From: CAVZMI01 sp050011775 | Lineage (GTDB): Bacteria > Bacteroidota > Ignavibacteria > UBA10030 > CAVZMI01 | Reading direction: 5' to 3' | Length of the DNA stretch: 64,000 nt | Assembly: GCA_050011775.1 (NCBI GenBank) | Contig: JBEKIL010000004.1 | Location: forward strand, 1-64,000 | In this document: in pieces, positions 1-6,955 of the stretch | Layout: every line of letters begins with the position of its first letter | Position numbering within the stretch: position 1 is the first letter of the stretch | Notes under the pieces: model-generated | What the model was told of the DNA's origin: nothing | The model's input: the letters and a program-made list of their open reading frames with translations, nothing else | Database searches by the model: none | Position numbers and translations under genes: made by a program

Positions 1-116
1 CCCCTGCAGATCGTATGTGTACGTAATTTTCTTAGCCGGATTCAATCCTTTCTGAATAACCCACTCGACCCTGCCAAACTCATCATAAGAATAAATTGTC
101 GTCGATGCAATTGCTC
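1..116. repeat. 116-bp exact direct repeat, copy 1 (RHS core)
   Basis: These bases match 8843-8958 without a mismatch by eye, while the adjoining RHS sequence on the 185-270 side is clearly diverged. The boundary falls exactly at the point where the main RHS gene changes frame, so it marks a recombination or gene-conversion junction. Confidence 0.85.
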
Positions 117-297
117 CCAGCCGATATGAAATTGCGGTAGAAAGTCTCCCTTTGATATTTCGCTGATTTGCTGCCATCGGGTCGGTGCTCGGAGTATCGT
201 ATATGAAGCGTTTGCTGACGAAACAGTTGTCGGTCGGGAAAGATACATTGTCGGCATTTGTCTGTGTGTCGAGATCACAATAAAACAATAACCCCAC
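1..297 (-). pseudogene. RHS/YD-repeat gene fragment, cut by the left edge
   Basis: On the minus strand an open frame enters from about 297 and leaves the window at base 1. It reads TQTNADNV, FVSKRFIYDTPST and then YSYDEFGRVEWV, the YD-repeat region seen in the large RHS gene at 8925-14141 and 6956-8974. Bases 1-116 are identical to 8843-8958; from 185 on the match drops to roughly 85-90 percent. This copy keeps 68 bp (117-184) that the main gene lacks, and it reads in frame through them. No signal peptide, RBS or N-terminal RHS region precedes it: homology starts near 270, and a stop lies about 20 nt upstream of 297. It is therefore a 5'-truncated, probably silent RHS copy that continues beyond the window. 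The start at a GTG (297) is only nominal. Confidence 0.75.
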
Positions 298-390
298 CCA
301 GATAATTTTCGGCGGTGTTTAGTATCAACGTATTGATAACAGGACCTTACCAAAATTATTTGCAATTTTTAAAAAATTGTAGACTCGTTC

Positions 391-969
391 TTAATCAGCT
401 ATCACCTCAAATCTCTTCTTCACCCTATTGTATCTAACTCCAAATGAAGAAATACTGCCATTCCGTTTTCCCTCAAAGAAGAGAAGACTTTCCACAATGC
501 CCTTATGTCTCTTGACCTTAAAAATACCATTAATTGATCCCGGAATGTCCTTATGCGTGAGATAAAGATTTTCCTTTTTGAAAACCGTTTTTACCTGGTA
601 TTTGTGACGAATAAAATTAGTCCGATAGATAGTAATGCTATAGCTTGTTTCATCTTTATCGATAGTCAAAACATCTTTAATTCCGTCGTGATCAAAATCA
701 TCAATTAAATAGTCAATAGTATACGAGTCTTCAAACGAGTGTGACAAAATTGACGTATAAATATCTGAACTTTTAAGGTAAAAGAATACCATTCGTCCCA
801 TCGATCGTAGATTAGGATTCTCAGTTGTGAGAGCGAAGTATAAAGTATCCTTCGCGTTAACGGAAATGATATGTGATTTATTTATATTCTGGAGACTTAT
901 CTGAGAAAAAGCAAGACAAGGGGACTGAATTATACACAATGCCATGAGTACGAGACAGTAAGAGTTCAT
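391..969 (-). CDS. Putative exported protein, candidate immunity for the M23 tip
   Basis: A 192-residue protein with an N-terminal hydrophobic signal peptide (MNSYCLVLMALCIIQSPC, then AFS/Q), so probably periplasmic. A DDFDHDGIKDVL-type acidic loop near residue 90 resembles the calcium-binding Dx(D/N)xDG turns of FG-GAP/VCBS repeats. I do not recognise the family. It lies 52 bp downstream of the orphan RHS cassette with an M23 peptidase tip, which is the position where RHS loci carry the immunity gene. A periplasmic location would suit protection against a cell-wall endopeptidase. That role is inferred from position only. The ATG start follows a weak AGAAAG box. Coding is well supported by an uninterrupted frame and signal peptide. 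Confidence 0.7.
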   Translation of the reverse strand: MNSYCLVLMALCIIQSPCLAFSQISLQNINKSHIISVNAKDTLYFALTTENPNLRSMGRMVFFYLKSSDIYTSILSHSFEDSYTIDYLIDDFDHDGIKDVLTIDKDETSYSITIYRTNFIRHKYQVKTVFKKENLYLTHKDIPGSINGIFKVKRHKGIVESLLFFEGKRNGSISSFGVRYNRVKKRFEVIAD

Positions 970-1020
970 ACTATAATCTTTCTATGATTATGACAATTAA
1001 TGGTTTTTCTTTCTAGATTA

Positions 1021-2091
1021 CTATTTTTCCTCATCCTTCTTTTTATTTTCATCTTTTGGTTTCTCTGGTGTCTCTATTTTCATATAATCTTCCGGATTTT
1101 TGTATGTATCCATTCCCGTTTGCGGAGTCGCTGTTGTTGACACCCCGAAATGAAGATGCTCTTCATCTTCTGTAAGGTTTGCCGCATTCCCGGTTTTCCC
1201 AGTTTTACCTAATACTTCACCTTCTTTAACTTGTTGCCCTTCCTTGATGGAACTCTCCGAAAGATGTGAATATTGATAGTATAAGGTCTTACCATTTTCT
1301 CCCTTGACCTCTAGCATCATTGTTTTACCAAAATCTTGCGAGTCATATACCTTTACAATTTTACCACCCTCTACCGCCTTTACTTCCGTACCAACCTTTG
1401 CCTTAAGATCAACACCCTGATGACTACGTTTCCCCCCTTCACGAACGCCTACCCCAAACTTACTCTTTTCTGGAGCCCAATTTTTATTTCCTGACTCCAC
1501 ATAATAAGCTCTATATGTCGGCTTGTTGACAGGATCAGTCCAAAGCCCATTCGGATCAATGAATATTAATGGATTACATAAGACATATGCATAAGAACTC
1601 CACATAGGATACTTTCCTGCAAATCGATCTGCTGTTATCCAACGGCATATCTTCGAATCATAGCTCCTCGCCCCAAAATAATCCAAACCTGTCTCTACGT
1701 CCCGTTCTTTACTTGTAAATTTAAATCGCGTGTCACTCTGCCCAACATTCCCACTCCTATTCTCCATCACCATCCCATATGGATAGAAATCATCATAGCT
1801 CTTCAACGCTCCCAAAGCATCTATCGTCATTCGGATTGTGCCGAGATGATCTTTGAGATAAAAATACCTACTCCAATTTTGTTTATCGCGCTTCACTTGT
1901 CCCAATAAATCAAGCCCCCAAATATTATGTGTTGCCTGAAGATTATCCGACTTGACTACAGTTTCTGTTTTTCCATCCTCTCCGACTATATAACTCTCCG
2001 TCGTCAGCGCATTTTTCCGTATCCGATTACCCTGAGCATCGTAATAATATATATAACATCTCCCATCGGACTTTTTATAGATGGCAACCAG
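1021..2091 (-). CDS. Orphan RHS tip cassette D with M23 metallopeptidase toxin
   Basis: The open frame begins, without a start codon or RBS, at an RHS-core segment reading VAIYKKSDG. It continues through YYYDAQGNRIRK, YLKDHLGTIRM, YDDFYPYGMVMENRS and ERDVETGLDYFGARSYD to the core end NPLIFIDPNGLW. The last ~190 residues form an M23 (LytM/Gly-Gly endopeptidase) domain with an apparently complete zinc site: HQGVD (1408-1422) and HLHFG (1144-1158), plus a YSHLS segment. M23 enzymes cut peptidoglycan peptides, so the tip is a plausible cell-wall toxin. A stop lies just upstream at 2092-2094 and no N-terminal RHS region is attached. A TTG at 1905 could start a shorter 294-residue product, but it has no signal peptide. 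It is best read as a silent reserve cassette that could replace the tip of the main RHS gene by recombination. Confidence 0.85.
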   Translation of the reverse strand: MVAIYKKSDGRCYIYYYDAQGNRIRKNALTTESYIVGEDGKTETVVKSDNLQATHNIWGLDLLGQVKRDKQNWSRYFYLKDHLGTIRMTIDALGALKSYDDFYPYGMVMENRSGNVGQSDTRFKFTSKERDVETGLDYFGARSYDSKICRWITADRFAGKYPMWSSYAYVLCNPLIFIDPNGLWTDPVNKPTYRAYYVESGNKNWAPEKSKFGVGVREGGKRSHQGVDLKAKVGTEVKAVEGGKIVKVYDSQDFGKTMMLEVKGENGKTLYYQYSHLSESSIKEGQQVKEGEVLGKTGKTGNAANLTEDEEHLHFGVSTTATPQTGMDTYKNPEDYMKIETPEKPKDENKKKDEEK

Positions 2092-2149
2092 TTAGTTATG
2101 TACCAACTATCTATTTCAAACGGCATTTGTAATTGCTATATAATGATAA

Positions 2150-2173
2150 CCCCGCTCCGGATTGAGAGCGGGG
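2150..2173 (-). terminator. Stem-loop terminator-like hairpin before cassette D
   Basis: Perfect 8-bp arms CCCCGCTC/GAGCGGGG with an 8-base loop. On the minus strand it lies about 80 bp after the 2255-2848 gene and just before cassette D. The following bases are only moderately T-rich, so intrinsic termination is likely but not certain. Confidence 0.6.
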
Positions 2174-2254
2174 TGAATTATGTAAATAATTTGTTTCGTC
2201 AGATAATATTTTATCAATTACAGTTTAAAACTGAAAAAATCTAACATGACTTGA

Positions 2255-2848
2255 TTATTTTTTCAAATAAAGTTTTTTTCCATATTTATCTTTAACATTA
2301 ACGTATAGAATATTATCCTTCAGTGAAAAATTTTCGTATTCACAATCGTCTTGATCAATCCTTTTTAGAAGAGAGTCCTCCAAGGAATATACCCATAATT
2401 CTGAATACGAAAAAAGTCGATCATAAGGAGGAGAATCGGACACAAATACTATACTATCTATATCCCATCGATAGATATCAAACTCAATGATTACTTTACT
2501 AGAATCATTAATTTGGCAAGATAGTTTTCCACGTCGACCATTCTTAATCCTTTGAGATAAATCCTTTATAGAATCTCCTCTTATTATATAAAGATCATAG
2601 TCTGATTTCCAATTTGGCTCATTTACATCATAAAGAGGAATAAGGAAATATTCTGAATTTATCTGACATCCATCTTCTACCGCATTAGAAGAATCTGGAT
2701 ATCTGATCAATTTACCAGGCATCTGTCTACATTTTGGTATTAAAGAATAATTGATTTTTGTTTGACAGAATAAATGATATCCGATAATTGTATTTAAAAT
2801 TAAAATAATAATTATTTGTCGAATAACATGCTTTTTATATGGTATCAT
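2255..2848 (-). CDS. Putative exported protein, candidate immunity for the L,D-transpeptidase-like tip
   Basis: A 197-residue protein starting at an ATG nine bases after AGAAAGG. The N-terminus (KKHVIRQIIIILILNTIIGYH) is a signal peptide or single anchor, giving a periplasmic product. The remainder is rich in Asp/Ser/Tyr with alternating beta-type segments (DYDLYIIRGDS, VIIEFDIYRWDIDSIVFV) and no motif I recognise. It follows the orphan RHS cassette with a YkuD-like tip by 19 bp, the usual immunity position. A role in neutralising that tip in the periplasm is an inference from synteny. It is followed by a stem-loop at 2150-2173. Confidence 0.7.
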   Translation of the reverse strand: MIPYKKHVIRQIIIILILNTIIGYHLFCQTKINYSLIPKCRQMPGKLIRYPDSSNAVEDGCQINSEYFLIPLYDVNEPNWKSDYDLYIIRGDSIKDLSQRIKNGRRGKLSCQINDSSKVIIEFDIYRWDIDSIVFVSDSPPYDRLFSYSELWVYSLEDSLLKRIDQDDCEYENFSLKDNILYVNVKDKYGKKLYLKK

Positions 2849-2867
2849 AGTGTAAAACCTTTCTATA

Positions 2868-3975
2868 TTAAAAGTTAGCTGGAACTATTTCCCGTTCATA
2901 AATCTTTTTTTGGCGCGGCGTTAATTCAAATCCCACCACTTCAAGTTCTGTCGGTCTTTCTTCTTTATCAGCTCTCTCCATTTCTTTTGTAATAGAATTT
3001 AGAGTACTCATATCATAATTACTCATTCTAATGCATCCCCATGTCGATCTTAGGTCTTCATTCTCATCGAGGTCTCCTCCGTGAACTCTAAATCCCCATC
3101 TACCTTTATTCTCTGCTTCCACTGCTTCTCCCTCTTTTGGATCAAGAATTAATCTTGGATTTGGTCCATAGCTTTTTTTATCCTTGGCACTCTGTTTATC
3201 ATTTGGGATAATCCATCCTTCTATCGAATAAGTACCAAATGGCGTATCTCCTTTTTGAGCCATTCTATCGCTAGACTCTCCTTTTGCTTTAGCTTCAAAA
3301 TACCCTTTACAGTTTCCGTTTTTATCGAATAAGCATAAGGTAGCACTCCTATCATCATATACGACTACTTTTATACTCCACTTTCCATTGGGATCTATGC
3401 TGTTAATTGGATTGTCAAGAGAATAGATATAAGGGCTCCAATTAAAATATTTCTCCCTTAAAGGATCCACAACCAACCACCGTACTATCCTCGCATCATA
3501 GCTCCTCGCCCCGAAATAATCCAATCCAGTTTCTACATCCCGTTCTTTGCTTGAAAATTTAAATCTCGTATCATTCTGCCCAATATTTCCGCTCCTCTTT
3601 TCCATGACCATACCGTATGGATAGAAATCATCGTAGCTTTTAATATTTGCCGTTGAATCGATCGTCATTCGTATTGTGCCGAGGTGATCCTTTAAATAGT
3701 AGTAGCGTTTCCACGTCGATCTATCTCTCCTCGCCTGGCCGATTAAATCTAAACCTCAGATACGGTGAAACAGTACTCCCACCTTCGGTGGGGGTATTAT
3801 GCGTAGCCTGCAGGTTATCCGATTTGACTACGGTCTCGGTTTTACCACCGGCACCGGTCACGTAACTCTCCGTCGTCAGCGCACTCCTACGTATTCGATT
3901 GCCCTGTGCATCGTAATAATAGTAATTAATGCATATCCATTTCGATTTCCGATACACCGATATCGGTTTTTGCAA
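2868..3975 (-). pseudogene. Orphan RHS tip cassette C with L,D-transpeptidase (YkuD)-like toxin, frameshifted core
   Basis: The cassette enters at KPISVYRKSKW, the same core position as cassettes B and D, and reads YYYDAQGNRIRR. At 3753-3794 a 42-bp hairpin-containing segment replaces about 8 bp of RHS core, and the net +34 bp shifts the frame. The core then resumes in another frame (LIGQARRD, YYYLKDHLGTIRM), followed by YDDFYPYGMVMEKRS, DYFGARSYD and NPINSIDPNGKW. From 3668 to 2868 the frame is open. The ~170-residue tip carries GDTPFGTYSIEG, HGG (3075-3083) and STWGCIRM (Cys-Ile-Arg at about 3024-3038), the His/Cys/Arg pattern of YkuD L,D-transpeptidases. Such enzymes act on peptidoglycan peptides. 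There is no start codon with an RBS, so the cassette is silent. The tip coding region itself looks intact. Confidence 0.85.
3753..3794. repeat. Small hairpin insertion interrupting RHS cassette C
   Basis: Relative to the other RHS copies, about 8 bp of core (encoding Ile-Trp-Gly) are replaced by 42 bp containing a perfect CCCACC/GGTGGG stem with a GAA loop. On the minus strand this is followed by AGTACTGTTTCAC. It loosely resembles the hairpin plus TGGTACTTTAGTG units of the 17.4-18.7 kb intergenic region and may be a small dispersed palindromic element. Confidence 0.5.
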
Positions 3976-4009
3976 CTTACAAAATTATCCGTATCTATAC
4001 TATATAAAA

Positions 4010-4031
4010 CCCCGCCGAAAAAGTAGCGGGG
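4010..4031 (-). terminator. Rho-independent terminator after the 4144-4770 gene
   Basis: On the minus strand CCCCGC and GCGGGG arms (6 bp, extendable) enclose a 10-base loop and are followed by TTTTATA. It lies downstream of the lipoprotein gene and just before the entry point of cassette C. Confidence 0.7.
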
Positions 4032-4143
4032 TGAGAAAATATTGTAAAACAATATCTTAGCTATCACAGTTTATATTCATACAATTAATAATTCGTTAAG
4101 CAAGGAATTTATCAGTCCTTAATTCAAGTATTATACTTATTGA

Positions 4144-4770
4144 TTAATATTCTTTGATCCATTTTTCAAGAATTCTGATGCACTCATCTCGCAATGAATT
4201 CAAATCCGGAATTTTCACGGACTTCAGCGCATCAATTCTCTTTATTATTTCTTCCTCTTCTTTTTTCCTCGCTTTATCTCTATCTTCATCGTAATCCTCA
4301 ATTTGTGGAATGAGAATACTTTTTGGATTTTGTATTAGATATTTATGCTTTTTAAATTGTGTAAGAAACATTCCAGGATCTATTATAATCAGATCACCTA
4401 TATCTGTAGTAAGATCTTCCATGAATGCACCGTCGGCAATTGTTAGCAAAGCAAATGATATATTGACAGCGTTTGAATCGTGGGCTTTAATCCTTTGATG
4501 CAATACAAAAAGAGAATTATACATTCGGTTATGGACCGTTTCGGCTTTCCCTGAATCTCCAGAATCTATATCCAGACGCTCAATTAAGTAATTATACAGA
4601 TCATTCGCAGCTTTCAAGGAATCCATTACAATATATTTATTCCAGTATACCTCAAGCGTATCCCAATTTAAAATTTTTTCTTTCTCTTTCAAATTCATTT
4701 GTGCCCCTGAGCAAGATGTGAGTACGACCATAAGTAATAAAAATTGCCCTATTCGCCATAGGTTATTCAT
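4144..4770 (-). CDS. Putative lipoprotein, candidate immunity for the DUF5675 tip
   Basis: About 208 residues. The start is chosen at the second ATG (MNNLWRIG, 4770) because it sits six bases after AAAGGAAGGA; the ATG two codons upstream overlaps that box. The signal sequence ends in a lipobox, LLMVVLTSC, with a small residue after the Cys, so lipidation is expected. The rest is largely helical and charged (EEEEIIKRIDALK, ECIRILEKWIKEY) with no family I recognise. It follows cassette B, whose tip is a DUF5675-type domain, by about 60 bp. It probably was that tip's immunity protein, although this is inferred from position only. A terminator lies downstream at 4010-4031. Confidence 0.7.
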   Translation of the reverse strand: MNNLWRIGQFLLLMVVLTSCSGAQMNLKEKEKILNWDTLEVYWNKYIVMDSLKAANDLYNYLIERLDIDSGDSGKAETVHNRMYNSLFVLHQRIKAHDSNAVNISFALLTIADGAFMEDLTTDIGDLIIIDPGMFLTQFKKHKYLIQNPKSILIPQIEDYDEDRDKARKKEEEEIIKRIDALKSVKIPDLNSLRDECIRILEKWIKEY

Positions 4771-4832
4771 GCTCATTCCTTCCTTTTTAAAGTTTAAATG
4801 TAAAAATCAAGACAATAACCCAATTATTGTTT

Positions 4833-6068
4833 TCACCACGGTGGTAATGCATGTTCTGCTTCCCATCCGCGGGTCTCTGATTCACCCAATTGATGTAGAT
4901 CCTGATGCGTCTTCGTTCTATCCTGTCTTGCTTCCTCAGCTTCTGGCAGAGTGAATCTAGGAAAAGGCGGTTCGTTTTCAACGGTATTTTCATCGGGATT
5001 TTCTATTTCGAATGTCATAGTAGTCGTCTCACCAAGAATCCAAGTATCCATCCAGGCTGCAAAGAACGCACGCGCTAATGCCCTCTCGTTAAATTCTTGA
5101 CTTCCTCCAATTTGACTCCCATTGATAAGTGTAAGTCCTGATAGAATACATCCCGTTGTCTTATTCCAAGGATCCGTTCCCGAGTGCATATATATTCCTT
5201 TTCGTGACCTCGTATGAAGCAATAAAAATGCCCATCTTTCATTAGGTTCATCTTTATGTAATAAACTAAAAATCGCCGGATATGTTCCAGCTCGGACCCT
5301 ACTTGCTACGTTAGGGTCATCACTTCTTCTATTATATCGCTATGGGAGTTCAAGTGTATATCCAGAAAGTACATATCTTCCATTTATTGTCATTTGAATA
5401 TCCCCGATCGTTGCTGCTGACAACCATGTAGTCTCTCTGCGTTTAATGTGAAAGACGATATCACTTAATCCATCCTCATCGATCCGGTTTACGGGATTAT
5501 TATGGACATAACTGTAGGGGCTTGTATTGTTATATTTTCCCTGCAAAGGATCGACCGATATCCATTGTCCAACGTTCGGCAGATAATAACGTCCACCAAA
5601 GTAATCAATACCGGTCTCGACGTCCCTTTCTTTCTCTGTAAACTTATACCTCGTATCATTTTGACCAATATTGGCACTTCTATTCTCCATTACCATGCCA
5701 TATGGATAGAAATCATCATAGCTTTTTATATTTGCTGTTGAGTCAATCGTCATCCTTATAGATCCGAGATGATCCTTTATATAGTAATAATGTTTCCATG
5801 TTTCCTTATCTCTGTTCGCTTGCCCGACGAGATCCAATCCCCAGATGTTATGTGTCGCCTGACGGTTATTAAATTTTATCACAGCTTCTGTTTTGCCATC
5901 AGCCCCAATGACATAATAGTCAAGGATCGGTGCGTCTTTCCGTATACGGTTGCCCTGCGTATCGTAATAATAATTGTAACATGTCCCACCAGATTTTTTA
6001 TATATAGCTACCGGTTGATTGTTGATATCGTAGAAGGGATGTTGGGATCTTGTCCCTGTTACGTACAC
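4833..6068 (-). pseudogene. Orphan RHS tip cassette B with DUF5675-type tip, interrupted by an in-frame TAG
   Basis: The first part (6068-5340) reads NNQPVAIYKKSGG, YYYDTQGNRIRK, YYYIKDHLGSIRM, YDDFYPYGMVMENRS, DYFGGRYYLPNVGQW and NPVNRIDEDGL, the RHS core. The tip starts with TIGDIQMTINGRYVLSGYTLELP and hits TAG at 5340-5342. The same frame then stays open to 4833, with RVRAGTYPAIFSLL, FLLLHTRSRKGIYMHSG and TTGCILSG. Joined together this matches DUF5675: a T.G.....G...YTLE start, an AGTYP segment, and an H.G....GCIL.G end. A single nonsense mutation therefore splits an otherwise complete domain. The DUF5675 fold is of unknown function but often occurs near cell-wall and phage genes. There is no RBS or signal peptide at the 5' end, so this is an orphan cassette in decay. 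Confidence 0.8.
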
Positions 6069-6080
6069 TAAAGGAAAATC

Positions 6081-6098
6081 CCAATTAGCAATAATTGG
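6081..6098 (-). terminator. Terminator-like hairpin after the CPBP gene
   Basis: Arms CCAATTA/TAATTGG (7 bp) with a GCAA loop, followed on the minus strand by GATTTTCCTTT. It lies about 80 bp downstream of the CPBP gene and directly before cassette B, matching the layout at cassettes C and D. Confidence 0.55.
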
Positions 6099-6176
6099 TT
6101 GGGTTTATTATCTATTCAGCCATATTTATTTTCAATCCCGTGTTGGCATACAAGTCTCACGATATAATATTACTTA

Positions 6177-6935
6177 CTAAGGTATAATTTCAAAAAATAT
6201 GTTTGTGATCAAATGAATTGATAAGCACGCCTCGAATCCATATTTCTTCATTGTGTATCCAAGTACAACTCCTAGCGGAAATATTTGGATAATCCTCACG
6301 AAATCAATCGGACCATCTACATTATGAAGAAGTGCCCAATAGATACTCGATAATAAAATTGCAATAAGCCATTTATATGGCGAATTGCGTAGTACATATA
6401 CGATTAATCCCAATAAAAAAAGTCTTATTAATAGTTCTTCAGCGACCGCTCCTATACTTCCTAACATAATATTTTGTACACGTTCAATAATGCCATTCGA
6501 GGTATTAAAAAATACTCTGCCAAATATAGAAAAAATAAGCCAAGAATATAGACTATTAGAAAGAACTATTACTGGTATGAACCAATAGGGTAAATTCTTA
6601 AAAGAGCTAAAGCTCTTTTCATAATTCAAAACCATCTCACGGGCCCCTATTACCTTAAAATATATAATTCCGATTGATGCAAGGTAAGAGTTTTGAATAA
6701 CTAGATAACCATTGACAAAGATCAGGCTTAAGTTAGTAGACAATGTAACATCATTAAGCGTATATGATGCTGAAAGCCCTAAGACAAACAATATACCCAA
6801 CACTGTATATGGCACAATAAGCATGATACTTTTATTCAATAATTTTCGATGTACTATTCCTGACACAACTGCAATAACTAAAAAAAGAAACCCGATTATA
6901 TCAAATACATTGTATGTCAATGGTGATATTATCAT
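6177..6935 (-). CDS. CPBP-family intramembrane protease, candidate immunity protein
   Basis: A 252-residue protein with about eight hydrophobic membrane segments. The CPBP (Abi/CAAX protease, bacteriocin-processing) motifs are present in order: EELLIR (the EExxxR glutamates, near residue 170), ALLHN (near 205) and a final HLITNIFFE segment. Family members include Rce1-type prenyl-protein proteases and the self-immunity proteins of class II bacteriocins. The gene sits 20 bp after the stop of the large RHS protein, so it occupies the immunity slot of its toxic tip. The ATG start is about ten bases after a GAAAG box. Protection against a membrane-active or lipid-linked toxin would fit, but the tip is unrecognised, so the role is inferred. 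A terminator-like hairpin follows. Confidence 0.8.
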   Translation of the reverse strand: MIISPLTYNVFDIIGFLFLVIAVVSGIVHRKLLNKSIMLIVPYTVLGILFVLGLSASYTLNDVTLSTNLSLIFVNGYLVIQNSYLASIGIIYFKVIGAREMVLNYEKSFSSFKNLPYWFIPVIVLSNSLYSWLIFSIFGRVFFNTSNGIIERVQNIMLGSIGAVAEELLIRLFLLGLIVYVLRNSPYKWLIAILLSSIYWALLHNVDGPIDFVRIIQIFPLGVVLGYTMKKYGFEACLSIHLITNIFFEIIP

Positions 6936-6955
6936 CTTCCGTAATCTTTCATAAT

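Noticed and set aside
42..365. 107-codon minus-strand open frame
   Set aside because: It is an out-of-frame shadow of the RHS fragment; the true RHS reading is in another frame with recognisable YD repeats.
5340..5342. TAG as a recoded sense codon
   Set aside because: Other genes in the window end normally and nothing suggests stop reassignment; a nonsense mutation in a silent cassette is simpler.
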